Origin: Candidatus Baltobacteraceae bacterium
GTDB lineage: Bacteria > Vulcanimicrobiota > Vulcanimicrobiia > Vulcanimicrobiales > Vulcanimicrobiaceae
Length of the DNA stretch: 64,000 bases
Direction: 5' to 3'
NCBI GenBank assembly: GCA_036488875.1
Contig: DASXGW010000008.1
Span: 124,001 to 188,000 of the forward strand
Below are positions 1-8,081 of the stretch, one piece after another. Every line of letters starts with the position of its first letter. Position 1 is the stretch's first letter. The translations under genes and the position numbers were made by a program. The notes under the pieces were generated by a model. It saw only the letters and a list, made by a program, of their open reading frames with translations, was not told where the DNA came from and ran no database searches.

Positions 1-711
1 CGATTGATTGAGGTTGTAGCCGGATCCGAGCGGATCGAGCTTCGGATTGAGAAAGACGAGCAAGCGAGCTTTCTGAAACGGCTTGAGCACCGCGTTGGTG
101 CCGACGGCGGCCGCCGCGACGAGCACGACGCCGAACGCGTAAATCGCGAAGTCGCCGAGTCGCGGCAATCCGAAGAACAACACGGTACTCAATATCGCCA
201 ACAGCACGAGCGCCGTGCCGAGATCGGGCTGCTTGAGAATCAGCAGCGCCGGAATCGCGACGGTGAGCAGCGGCTTCCACAGATCTTGCAAGTTCTCGTA
301 CGTGCCTTTGCTCATCACGGCAGCCAACGCTATCGCCAAAATGAGTTTGGCCGGCTCGGACGGCTGGAACGTGCCGAACGGACCGAGCGAGATCCAGCGC
401 TGCGCGCCCAGCGCGCTGTGACCGCCGCGCAAAATGAACAGCAGTAAGAGCAGGTTGACGGCGTAAAGATACGGCGCCCACCGCTGCCAGTTGCGATAGT
501 CGACCAGCGAGAAGACGAACATCAGCGGAATGCCGAGCGCCACGTACATGATTTGACGGCGCGCCTCGCCGGCAAAAGCCGGATTGTGAAAACCGGCGGA
601 ACTGATGCACGCGATACCAATCAGCGTGATTGCGCTGCCGGCGATTGCGAGCGGCCAATTGAACGTGCGAGCGTAGCGCTTAGCGCTGCTGCGAACGGTG
701 AGTGTCGCCAA
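1..711 (-). CDS. rodA: RodA/FtsW-family peptidoglycan polymerase (SEDS), partial
   Basis: This is the N-terminal 237 residues of a SEDS-family membrane glycosyltransferase; the C-terminus lies beyond the left edge. Hydrophobic segments are regular, and three family signatures are readable on the minus strand: GAQRWISLGPFGTFQPSEPA near residues 102-121, KQPDLGTALV near 160-169, and FLNPKLDPLGSGYN near 220-233. RodA polymerises lipid II into glycan strands with a class B PBP during elongation. RodA rather than FtsW is preferred from the FQPSEPAKL and LDPLGSGYN forms, but this is not certain on a fragment. The likely start is TTG at 711-709, preceded by a GAGG ribosome site; no ATG is well placed. 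It follows minE by a few bases and is probably the last listed member of the min operon. Confidence 0.88.
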   Translation of the reverse strand, partial: MATLTVRSSAKRYARTFNWPLAIAGSAITLIGIACISSAGFHNPAFAGEARRQIMYVALGIPLMFVFSLVDYRNWQRWAPYLYAVNLLLLLFILRGGHSALGAQRWISLGPFGTFQPSEPAKLILAIALAAVMSKGTYENLQDLWKPLLTVAIPALLILKQPDLGTALVLLAILSTVLFFGLPRLGDFAIYAFGVVLVAAAAVGTNAVLKPFQKARLLVFLNPKLDPLGSGYNLNQS

Positions 712-718
712 TACCTCG

Positions 719-1153
719 CTAGTGCGCCGGAGCCGGCTTTGGCCCTGCCCCTACGGGCTGATTCTTGCGACGCCGACGGCGGCGCCGAACGATGATGTTG
801 TTTTCGCCGGCCGCTTGAGCACCGGGCGACGTGACGTTCGGGGCGGATGCGACCGCAACGGCAGGCGCCGGTTCGGCGGCCTTGGGCGTTGCATTGGTCG
901 GCCGGTTCACCGAGAGAATCGGGATGTTGGCCAGCATTGCGAGCGCACGATCCTGCTGCTCGAAGTTGACCTCGATGCGATCGCGATCCACTTCGACGTA
1001 CCGCGAGATGACGTCGACCAGATCGCGCTTCATCGATTCGATCATTTCGGGTGCGAGCTCGAGATGGTCGGTCATCAGCACCAGGCGCAAGCGCTCCTTG
1101 GCCGCGACGCTCGATCCGGGCTGTCCGAAGAGCCGCTTGAGGAAGTCTATCAT
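719..1153 (-). CDS. minE: MinE, cell-division topological specificity factor
   Basis: 144 residues. Residues 1-10 (MIDFLKRLFG) form the expected amphipathic membrane-targeting helix. AKERLRLVL near 18-26 matches the conserved MinD-contact region, and residues about 32-80 match the MinE dimerisation domain (RDLVDVISRYVEVD). MinE stimulates MinD ATPase and restricts the MinCD division inhibitor. The start overlaps the end of the upstream minD by ATGA, implying translational coupling. Unusual is the tail from about residue 85: an Ala/Pro-rich linker ending in seven consecutive arginines (123-129) and a Pro-rich end. Typical MinE is about 85-100 residues, so this is a substantial extension. It could add membrane or nucleoid binding, which is inference. 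Confidence 0.93.
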   Translation of the reverse strand: MIDFLKRLFGQPGSSVAAKERLRLVLMTDHLELAPEMIESMKRDLVDVISRYVEVDRDRIEVNFEQQDRALAMLANIPILSVNRPTNATPKAAEPAPAVAVASAPNVTSPGAQAAGENNIIVRRRRRRRKNQPVGAGPKPAPAH

Positions 1154-1995
1154 GCTTTCTTTCCTCCGAAGATCGAACCGATTTTATCCAAGAACGTTTC
1201 TTTCGTTACCGGCATCGGCGCGGGCACGTCTTCACCCGCGACGCGCGCCGCAATCGCGTGGTAGGCTGCCGCGGTGGGTCCGTCCTTGCGAAGCGCCAAG
1301 GGCTCGCCTCGGTTCGTCGTGACGATGATCTCGGGTTCGTCGGCGATCACACCGAGCAACGGCAGGCGCAGGATGGCGTTCACGTCCTCGACCGACAGCA
1401 TCTTGCCCTTCTTTACGAGCAGCGGACGCAAGCGGTTGATTACCAGCTGCGGCCGGAACCGGTTGCCAAGCAATCCGACGACGCGATCGACGTCGCGCAC
1501 CGCGGAAACCTCGGGCGTGCACACGACGATGGCTTCCTCCGCGCCCGCCACCGCGTTTTTGAAGCCGAGCTCGATGCCGGCCGGACAATCGATCAGCACG
1601 TACTCGAAGCGCTCGCGCAGCGCCGCAATCAGCGCGCGCATCTTCTCCGTATCGACTTCGTCTTTTTCGCGCGATTGCGCCGCGGCCAGCAAAAAGAGTT
1701 TCTCGCTGTGCTTGTCGGCGACGAGCGCTTCCTCGAGCGTCACGCGCTCCTCGAGCACGTCGAGCAAGTGGTGCTTGACGCGGCTTTCCAGACCGAGAAC
1801 GATGTCGAGATTGCGCAACCCGACGTCCGCGTCGACCAGCGCGACGGACGCGCCGCGCTGCGCGAGCGCGGTACCGAGATTGGCGGTCGTCGTCGTCTTG
1901 CCGACGCCGCCTTTTCCGGAGGTGACGACGATCGCTCGCCCTAGCGGTTTCGCGCGCTCCGGCACACTTTCCAGTGTGGGCTGTAGTTGATGCAT
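1150..1995 (-). CDS. minD: MinD paralogue A (division-site ATPase, N-terminally extended)
   Basis: 281 residues with the ParA/MinD deviant Walker A motif SGKGGVGKTT at 26-35, preceded by about 20 extra residues compared with ordinary MinD. DADVGLRNLD and the DCPAG/GIELGF motifs are present. The last 14 residues (FLDKIGSIFGGKKA) look like the amphipathic membrane-targeting sequence. MinD-ATP dimers bind the membrane, recruit MinC and are released by MinE. This gene directly follows a second, shorter minD and directly precedes minE, so both are probably co-transcribed. The two proteins clearly differ in sequence, so this is an old duplication rather than a recent copy or assembly artefact. Which copy is the MinE/MinC partner cannot be read from sequence. 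Confidence 0.93.
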   Translation of the reverse strand: MHQLQPTLESVPERAKPLGRAIVVTSGKGGVGKTTTTANLGTALAQRGASVALVDADVGLRNLDIVLGLESRVKHHLLDVLEERVTLEEALVADKHSEKLFLLAAAQSREKDEVDTEKMRALIAALRERFEYVLIDCPAGIELGFKNAVAGAEEAIVVCTPEVSAVRDVDRVVGLLGNRFRPQLVINRLRPLLVKKGKMLSVEDVNAILRLPLLGVIADEPEIIVTTNRGEPLALRKDGPTAAAYHAIAARVAGEDVPAPMPVTKETFLDKIGSIFGGKKA

Positions 1996-2007
1996 CGCTG
2001 TAACCTC

Positions 2008-2799
2008 TTATCCGGCTTTGAGTGCGTCGAGAAGACGTCCGAAAAAGCCCGGCTGATCGAAGTTGGTAAACGGTACGATCTCGCCTTCGAGCCGCCGAAC
2101 GATTTTATCGTAGATCGGCCGCAGCCGGCTGTTCTCGTCGAGAACGATCGGTTCGCCGCGATTGGTGGTGTCGATGATCTCTTCGTCGTCGGGAACGATG
2201 CCGACCAGTTCGATCGCCAAGATTTCGCAAACGTCTTCGACCGAGAGCATGTCGCCGCTGCGCACCATCTCTTGGCGCAGCCGGTTGACGATCAACCGGA
2301 TCGGCTTGCCGCGATCGTTGAGCTTTCCGACGACTCGGTCGGCGTCGCGAATCGCGCTCACCTCAGGCGTCGTCACGACGATTGCTTCGGCCGCTCCCGC
2401 AATAGCGTTGCGGAAGCCCGCTTCGATGCCGGCCGGGCAATCGATGAGCACGTAATCGGCGCCTTCCGCCGCGAGATCGACGATCGCCGCAAACTGTTCT
2501 TCGGTAATCGCGTCTTTCTCGCGCGTCTGCGCCGCCGGCAGAATCGAGAGCGATTCGAACCGCTTGTCTTTGATCAGCGCTTGGCGCAGCTGGCAGCGGC
2601 CTTCGGCGACTTCGACCAGGTCGAAGACGATGCGCTTCTCGAGGCCGAGCACCAAATCGAGGTTACGCAGGCCGATGTCCGCGTCGATCAAGACGACGCG
2701 CTTGCCGCGTTTGGCGAGCGCCGCACCGAGATTGGCGGTCGTCGTCGTCTTTCCGACCCCGCCTTTTCCGGACGTGATGACGATTTTGCGCGAATTCAT
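2008..2799 (-). CDS. minD: MinD paralogue B (division-site ATPase)
   Basis: 263 residues, closest in layout to canonical MinD: the deviant Walker A SGKGGVGKTT begins at residue 10, DADIGLRNLDLVLGLE follows, then DCPAGIEAGF and VTTPEVSAIRDADRVVG. The C-terminus (GFFGRLLDALKAG) can form a short amphipathic helix for membrane attachment. The start overlaps the end of minC by ATGA, so it is translationally coupled to the inhibitor gene. Twelve bases separate it from the second minD downstream. The order minC, minD-B, minD-A, minE, rodA is unusual because MinD is normally single-copy within a min operon. Function as MinD is secure at family level; the division of labour between copies is unknown. 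Confidence 0.94.
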   Translation of the reverse strand: MNSRKIVITSGKGGVGKTTTTANLGAALAKRGKRVVLIDADIGLRNLDLVLGLEKRIVFDLVEVAEGRCQLRQALIKDKRFESLSILPAAQTREKDAITEEQFAAIVDLAAEGADYVLIDCPAGIEAGFRNAIAGAAEAIVVTTPEVSAIRDADRVVGKLNDRGKPIRLIVNRLRQEMVRSGDMLSVEDVCEILAIELVGIVPDDEEIIDTTNRGEPIVLDENSRLRPIYDKIVRRLEGEIVPFTNFDQPGFFGRLLDALKAG

Positions 2800-3722
2800 A
2801 CCGATGAGATGCCTCGCTCTTGAAGTCGATCGATTTGATCGAAGGGCACGATGAGGATGCGCCCGTCGCGCACGAGCGCCGCTTCGGGCACGGTGCGGAC
2901 GCGCGGAGCACTTTCCGCGTCGGCGGCGATGAACGTTGCGATGCGCAGCTGCGTCGCTCGGAGATCGAGCGCGAACACGCGCGCGGCTTCGTCGCCTTGC
3001 GCGCCGGCATGCGCGACGCCGGCCAAGCGGCCGAAGACGAGCACGTCACCCGACGCGACGATCTCGGCACCCGGATTGACGTCGCCGACGACGACGACGT
3101 TGCCGGGATGATGCAGCGTTTGTCCGCCGCGCAAAGTTCCGGTGTGGTAGAGCGTCGGCGGCGGCGCTTCGACGAGGTGCAGTTGCGCCGGCCGGGAGGG
3201 CTCGGGCACCGGCTCCGGCTCGGTCAGGTCAAGCTGCGGGACGCTCGCCTCGCCGCGACGCCGGCGCTCGGCGATGTCGGCGCGCGCCCCGGCAAAGTCG
3301 GCCACGAGGGATTTTGCCGAATCCGACAGCCGGATCTCGCCCGGTGGGCGCAACGCCCGGCGTCGATCGAGTTCCGGGGTCGCACGAGGCTCGGCAGCTT
3401 CGTACGGCAAGCCGAAGGTTCGTGCCAGCGACTCGATCTCGCCGGAGCCCGTCAGCGCTCTCAGCTCGATCCCAGCTTCATTCAAAAGTGATTGGAGCTT
3501 GACGATCACGTCGGAACTCGCTGGTTCGTTACCGAAGTTAACCAGTGCAGAAGTGCCGCGGTAAAAGCCCGGACGCTCGGCAAGGCGAGTTTCCAGCTCT
3601 TCGAAAGCCTCTCCGAGCTCGCGCCCGGCAAAGACCAGTTCGAGACCCAGCCCTTTACCACGTAAGAGCGCCACGCGCCACGTTCCGAGGCGCTCGTAAG
3701 GAACACCTTTTAAAATCCACAC
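2796..3722 (-). CDS. minC: MinC, septum-site inhibitor
   Basis: 308 residues. The N-terminal about 110 residues fit the MinC_N fold that inhibits FtsZ assembly. A long charged, Pro-rich linker covers about 120-190. The C-terminal domain has the right-handed beta-helix signature of MinC_C: GTLRGGQTLHHPGNVVVVGDV, then NPGAEIVASGDVLVFGRLAG and a conserved LRATQLRIA. That domain dimerises and binds MinD. The start is GTG at 3722, giving MWILKGV; I see no strong ribosome site in front of it, so an earlier or leaderless start is possible. The short gap to the divergent M48 gene holds a perfect palindrome and a perfect DnaA box, both of which could affect this promoter. Confidence 0.93.
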   Translation of the reverse strand: MWILKGVPYERLGTWRVALLRGKGLGLELVFAGRELGEAFEELETRLAERPGFYRGTSALVNFGNEPASSDVIVKLQSLLNEAGIELRALTGSGEIESLARTFGLPYEAAEPRATPELDRRRALRPPGEIRLSDSAKSLVADFAGARADIAERRRRGEASVPQLDLTEPEPVPEPSRPAQLHLVEAPPPTLYHTGTLRGGQTLHHPGNVVVVGDVNPGAEIVASGDVLVFGRLAGVAHAGAQGDEAARVFALDLRATQLRIATFIAADAESAPRVRTVPEAALVRDGRILIVPFDQIDRLQERGISSV

Positions 3723-3728
3723 GGCACT

Positions 3729-3742
3729 CGCAAGTTCTTGCG
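3729..3742. promoter_or_regulatory. Perfect palindrome in the minC / M48-protease gap
   Basis: Two 6-base arms, CGCAAG and CTTGCG, separated by TT. It lies in the 49-base divergent gap and is placed 6 bases upstream of the minC start. It is operator-like in size and symmetry. No regulator is recognised, so the role is inference; a chance palindrome cannot be excluded. Confidence 0.4.
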
Positions 3743-3743
3743 C

Positions 3744-3752
3744 TTATCCACA
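3744..3752 (+). promoter_or_regulatory. Isolated perfect DnaA box (TTATCCACA)
   Basis: An exact match to the strong DnaA box consensus, one base after the palindrome and 20 bases before the M48-protease start. The only other exact copy I noticed in the window is upstream of dnaA. It could let DnaA influence minC or protease transcription. One chance match in a window this size is possible. Confidence 0.45.
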
Positions 3753-3771
3753 TCCAATACACAGGAGCACT

Positions 3772-5832
3772 ATGTTCCGCCGCATCGTTCCCGCGTTTAC
3801 GATTTTCGCGCTGCTGAGCGCCGCCGTTCCGGCGCCCGCGCCTGCGATGTCAACCGCTACCGAAATTCAGATGGGTCAATCCGAGGATCAGCAGATCGTC
3901 GGAAGCAGCGTGATCGAAACCGATCCGCTGCTCAACGCCTACGTCTCCGGCGTCGCGGAAAACTTGTGGAATCAAGTCGCACGTAAGGACCTTCCGTACT
4001 CGGTCAAGATCATCAAGGACACCGACGTCAACTCCTTCGCAACGATGGGCGGCTTCGTCTACGTGAACGAAGGCTTGGTCGACTTCGTCCAGTCCGACGA
4101 CGAGCTGGCAAGCGTGGTCGGTCACGAAACCGGTCACATCGAGCGGCGCCACGTCATTACCGCCAACTCCAAAGCGCAGATTCTCAACATCCTGTTCGGC
4201 ATCGCGTCGATCTTCTCGCCGCTGATCTACAACCTCGGCGGTCTCGCCGAAGCCGGCATCATGTCCAAGGTTTCGCGTGAGAACGAAATCGAAGCCGACC
4301 GGTACGGTCTGCAGTTGATGTCGCGCGCGGGTTACGATCCCGACGCTATGGTCACGATGATGGCGCATATGGCCGTGCTCGGAGACGAGCACAGCGACCT
4401 CATCACCAAGTATCTGCAGGATCACCCGGATCCGGACAAGCGCGTCGCGCATCTCGTCGGATATCCCGAACTCAATCCGAAAGACGTAACGTCCGCGCAG
4501 GGACTCGTCGACGCATCGAGCGATCTCGAGCGCGCCCGCTACGAGTTCGCCTCGCTGCGGCTGTCGGAAGTCCTCAAGAACGATCCGCACAACGCCGAAG
4601 CGATGCTCGAACAGGGCCAAGCCGATCTCGCGCTGGGCATGACCGGAAAAGGCGAACAGACCTTGGCTCAAGCGGCGCAACTCGGTTCGCCGCAGACGCG
4701 CGCCGAGGCGAACTCGCGCATCGCGCAGCTCCGCCAAATGGAAGTCGAGCGCGTCAATCTGACGCATCCCAATCTCGCCAAGCTTCAGGCGGCGATCGCA
4801 TCGGCGCAATCCTCGCACATCCTCACGTCCGGTCAAGTCGTCGAGCGCACCGCGGAGGGCAAGGATCAGATCAAGGCGATCAACACGCGCGTCAGTAGCA
4901 TCGAGTACGAGATTCCGTCGTACTTCGGGCGCATCAATATCAAGCGCGGATCGCGCATCGAAGCGGTGGTCAAGAATCTCACGCTGATGGCGCGCTCGAT
5001 CAATAGCACGCTCCAGGATTCGGGCGCGACGCTCGGCGGCGTCGGCTCGATGGAAAAGAACAAAGAGAGCGGCTTGCTCAAAGACACGGCCGACATCTAC
5101 ACCGACATGCTCGCACCGATGGCGATGGGTCCCGTTCCGGAAGACTCGCTGGCGGTGCTGCCGTCGTATCCGCAAATGCTCGATCAGCTGTCGAATGCCG
5201 ACGGGGACATGCTGCGCTCGGTCGACGCCGCGCGCGCCTCGCTGACGGCGCTCGATCAGTCGCTCGGCGATCTCGACGACTTGCTCAAGCGGCTCGACAA
5301 CGCGGAGCCCGGCTACAACGGCGACTTCAGCCAAATCTCGTACGAGTCGTTCTCTCCGCTGATGCAAAAAACCGTGACGGAGTTCAACTCGGCGGCGACT
5401 GCGGCGTCGCAAGGTTCGCAGCTCTACAACCTCGCCCGCTCCCGTCAACTGTCGGCCCGCATCACGATGCTTGGACTGGGGAACTCGCCACAGCGGTACT
5501 CGACCTTGGAGTACGCGCTGAAGCACCGGTTCGGCTCGACCGGAGTCGACTATCGCACCATGCTGCACGAGGGTTTGACGACGGGTGACGTCGTCGCGGC
5601 GACGATCGTCGCGGCCGACATCAAGAGCACGCCCGAAGCGATTATCGCCGAAGCCAAGAGCAACCACCAGAACGTCGTCGACGTCGCGAACACGCACGGG
5701 ATGCACGCCTGGCCGCTCGAGATCTTCTTAGGCTTGGTCTACCTCGACTACACCGACGATCCGACCAAGGAGCTGCACCGTATCGACAACGGGAAGGGCG
5801 GCGAGCAGACGCTGACACAAATCGGCCTGTAG
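3772..5832 (+). CDS. M48-family zinc metalloprotease, secreted, with long C-terminal region
   Basis: 686 residues. A signal peptide covers about residues 1-26 (cleavage near APA-MST). The peptidase domain follows, with the zinc motif HETGH at 118-122 and the downstream NEIEADRYG at about 171-179 that supplies the third zinc ligand. This is the layout of BepA/Oma1-type periplasmic proteases that degrade or help assemble outer-membrane proteins such as LptD and BamA clients. A TPR-like alpha-helical region follows (about 250-330), then roughly 330 further residues, rich in coiled-coil-like helices, that I do not recognise. E. coli BepA is about 490 residues, so this is long. The start has AGGAG five bases upstream. 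Periplasmic quality control fits the envelope genes elsewhere in the window; substrate is unknown. Confidence 0.88.
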   Translation: MFRRIVPAFTIFALLSAAVPAPAPAMSTATEIQMGQSEDQQIVGSSVIETDPLLNAYVSGVAENLWNQVARKDLPYSVKIIKDTDVNSFATMGGFVYVNEGLVDFVQSDDELASVVGHETGHIERRHVITANSKAQILNILFGIASIFSPLIYNLGGLAEAGIMSKVSRENEIEADRYGLQLMSRAGYDPDAMVTMMAHMAVLGDEHSDLITKYLQDHPDPDKRVAHLVGYPELNPKDVTSAQGLVDASSDLERARYEFASLRLSEVLKNDPHNAEAMLEQGQADLALGMTGKGEQTLAQAAQLGSPQTRAEANSRIAQLRQMEVERVNLTHPNLAKLQAAIASAQSSHILTSGQVVERTAEGKDQIKAINTRVSSIEYEIPSYFGRINIKRGSRIEAVVKNLTLMARSINSTLQDSGATLGGVGSMEKNKESGLLKDTADIYTDMLAPMAMGPVPEDSLAVLPSYPQMLDQLSNADGDMLRSVDAARASLTALDQSLGDLDDLLKRLDNAEPGYNGDFSQISYESFSPLMQKTVTEFNSAATAASQGSQLYNLARSRQLSARITMLGLGNSPQRYSTLEYALKHRFGSTGVDYRTMLHEGLTTGDVVAATIVAADIKSTPEAIIAEAKSNHQNVVDVANTHGMHAWPLEIFLGLVYLDYTDDPTKELHRIDNGKGGEQTLTQIGL

Positions 5833-5849
5833 GCGGGTATGTAGCTATC

Positions 5850-6839
5850 ATGGCTACCACAATGGGCGCCCGCGATCTGTTTCGCATGGTGCGCCACGGA
5901 CTCGACGTCCGCTCGATCCACGCGCACGTGCGCCGTCCCTTCCGCTTCCTGCTGTGCGGCGATCCCGCGCTCGTGAACGAGCTTCGCGCGCTGCTGCTCT
6001 CGGGCCCCAGCGACGAACCGGTGCCGGCCGATGCGGCGGCGTGCTTGGAGACGATCTATCCGCACACGTTCGTGGCCGACGCCGGCGGGGACGTGCGCGC
6101 CGCGCTCTTCCTCGGGCGTCGCGGCGACACGCCCAACCTCGAACCGCTGCGCACCCTCAAGATTCCGATCCTCGCCGTGACGGTCGATGCCGAGGCGGTA
6201 CCATCGGCACCGGCGTCGTTGCCGTCCCCCGGAACCATCGGCGAGTATACCGTTGCGGCGCTCACGCGCGACGCGCTGCGTGCCCGGCTCTTTGCGCACC
6301 TCGTCGATTCGGCGCGCGGCGTCGAGATCGCGGTCGGGCGCCGTTTACCGCCGCTGCGCGAAACGGTCGCCGCGAAGCTCACGCGCGACGCCGCCAGCAA
6401 CGCGCTGAAAGTTGCGGTAGCGAGCGCGCTGGTCGATCACGTTCCCGTACTGGGCGTCGTGCTCGGCGCCTTCGCGTCGGCCGGCGACATGGTTGCGATT
6501 ACCGGCATTCAAACGATGCTCATGCTGCACATCGAGGCCGCTTACGGGCGCGATCCGGACGTCAAACGCGTTTGGCAGCTATTGCCGGTTATCGGCGGTG
6601 GTTTCGGCTGGCGCACCTTGGCGCGCGAGCTCGTCGGATTCATTCCCGTCGCCGGCATCGCCATCAAAGGTGCGATCGCTTACGCCGGAACCATCGTCGT
6701 CGGCGAAGGCGTCACGTTCTTTTTCGAGCACGGCCAGCACATGAGCAAGGGTCAAGCCGCGCAGATCTACGAGCGCACGAAAGAAGACACGCTGCGTTTC
6801 GCGCGCGACTTCGTCACGAAGCTCAGGAACAAAGACTAG
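5850..6839 (+). CDS. DUF697-like membrane protein with degenerate GTPase-like N-terminus
   Basis: 329 residues, 17 bases after the protease and probably co-transcribed. The C-terminal half (about 185-310) has two glycine/alanine-rich hydrophobic stretches (LVDHVPVLGVVLGAFASAGDM; FIPVAGIAIKGAIAYAGTIV) of the DUF697/YcjF type, normally attached to a dynamin- or Era-like GTPase. The N-terminal region opens like a P-loop strand (FRFLLCGDPALVNELRALLL) but lacks GxxxxGK[ST], and I find no NKxD. So it may be a pseudo-GTPase that lost nucleotide binding. This is inference from local resemblance; the membrane prediction is firm. The 3' end overlaps the convergent sigma-factor gene by 17 bases. Confidence 0.6.
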   Translation: MATTMGARDLFRMVRHGLDVRSIHAHVRRPFRFLLCGDPALVNELRALLLSGPSDEPVPADAAACLETIYPHTFVADAGGDVRAALFLGRRGDTPNLEPLRTLKIPILAVTVDAEAVPSAPASLPSPGTIGEYTVAALTRDALRARLFAHLVDSARGVEIAVGRRLPPLRETVAAKLTRDAASNALKVAVASALVDHVPVLGVVLGAFASAGDMVAITGIQTMLMLHIEAAYGRDPDVKRVWQLLPVIGGGFGWRTLARELVGFIPVAGIAIKGAIAYAGTIVVGEGVTFFFEHGQHMSKGQAAQIYERTKEDTLRFARDFVTKLRNKD

Positions 6840-8070
6840 CGCGTTCTAGCAACAGCTTACGATCGCGGTCGTTCTGTGCCAGGGCGGCCGCGCGTTCGAA
6901 CTCGGCGCGCGCCTCCGCGAAGCGCCCGAGCTTGAAGAAGAAATCGCCGAAGACGCTCGGCAATAGGTGATAGGCGCGAAGTGCGGGTTCGTCGCGCAAG
7001 GACTCGGCGATCTCTAATCCCGCTTGCGGACCGAACGCCATGCCAACCGCAACGGCGCGGTTGAGCTCCACCACCGGAGTCGGGAGCAGTTGCGCGAGCG
7101 CGTCGTAGAGCGCGGCAATGCCGCGCCAATCGGTCTGCTCCGCCGTCGCCGCGCGAGCGTGACAACCCGCAATCGCCGCCTGCAGCCCGTACGGTCCGAG
7201 CGACTCCAAGCTGCGCGCCCGGTCCAACGCCGCCAAGCCGCGCGAGATCAGCAATCGATTCCACCTGCCGCGATCTTGATCGAGCAGCAGCACGTGCTCG
7301 CCGTTGCTCCCTAAGCGCGCCGGCATGCGCGACGCCTGAAGCTCCATGAGCGCAACCAAACCGTGTATCTCGGCTTCGTGAGGCATGAGTTTTGCAAGCA
7401 TGCGTCCCAGCCGCAGCGCGTCTTCGACCAACTCCGGACGCAGCACGTCCTGGCCCGACGTCGCCGAATACCCCTCGTTGAAGATGAGATAGACGGCCTC
7501 GAGAACCGACGCCAAGCGTTCGCGCCGCTCGCCGGCGCCCGGCAACTCAAACGTCACGCCCGCTTCGGAAAGCGTGCGCTTCGCGCGCACGATGCGCTGA
7601 GCGATCGTCGACTCCGTCGATAGGAACGCGCGGGCGATCTCCAGCGTGGTCAAACCGCCGAGCAGCTTGAGCGTCAACGTCACGCGCGCTTCTTTTGAGA
7701 TAACCGGATGGCATGCCACGAACATCAAGCGTAGCAAATCGTCGTCGATCTCTTCGTACGTCGCGGCAAAATCCGGTTCTACTCCACCGCCGGCATCCAA
7801 CTGCAGCGCTTCGTTTTTTTCACGCAGGGTTTTTTCGCGGCGAAATGCGTCGATCGCCCGGCGTTTTGCGGCGGTCACGAGCCAGGCGCCCGGATTGCGC
7901 GGGATGCCTTCGTCGGGCCACTGCGTAAGCGCCGCAACGAAAGCGTCCTGCGCCAGATCCTCGGCTCGTCCGACGTCGCCGCCGAGCATGCGCGCCAACG
8001 CGGCGATCACTTTTGGCGATTCGATGCGCCAGATCGCCGCGACGGCGGGCTCGAGCTCGACGTGGCTCAC
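6823..8070 (-). CDS. ECF42-type RNA polymerase sigma factor with C-terminal TPR-like domain
   Basis: 415 residues, about twice the length of a simple ECF sigma factor. Sigma2 is at about 10-80 (AEDLAQDAFVAALTQWP; NPGAWLVTAAKRRAIDAFRR), sigma4 at about 110-170 (LTLKLLGGLTTLEIARAFLSTESTIAQRIVRAKRTL). A long helical extension of the DUF6596/TPR kind follows, with the highly characteristic LEAVYLIFNEGYSAT near 190-204. This architecture defines the ECF42 group, which has no classical anti-sigma factor and is encoded beside DGPF/YCII-type proteins. The gene is 11 bases downstream of exactly such a protein, so family, context and length agree. The C-terminal extension is reported to be needed for activity in characterised members. 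The inducing signal is unknown. Confidence 0.92.
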   Translation of the reverse strand: MSHVELEPAVAAIWRIESPKVIAALARMLGGDVGRAEDLAQDAFVAALTQWPDEGIPRNPGAWLVTAAKRRAIDAFRREKTLREKNEALQLDAGGGVEPDFAATYEEIDDDLLRLMFVACHPVISKEARVTLTLKLLGGLTTLEIARAFLSTESTIAQRIVRAKRTLSEAGVTFELPGAGERRERLASVLEAVYLIFNEGYSATSGQDVLRPELVEDALRLGRMLAKLMPHEAEIHGLVALMELQASRMPARLGSNGEHVLLLDQDRGRWNRLLISRGLAALDRARSLESLGPYGLQAAIAGCHARAATAEQTDWRGIAALYDALAQLLPTPVVELNRAVAVGMAFGPQAGLEIAESLRDEPALRAYHLLPSVFGDFFFKLGRFAEARAEFERAAALAQNDRDRKLLLERASLCS

Positions 8071-8081
8071 TGCGGCGCCTG

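Noticed and set aside
3850-5706. 618-codon minus-strand frame across the M48 protease gene
   Set aside because: It is the complementary shadow of a clear protease with zinc motif and signal peptide. Its product is Arg/Asp/Val-rich with no domain, the usual composition of antisense frames in GC-rich coding DNA.
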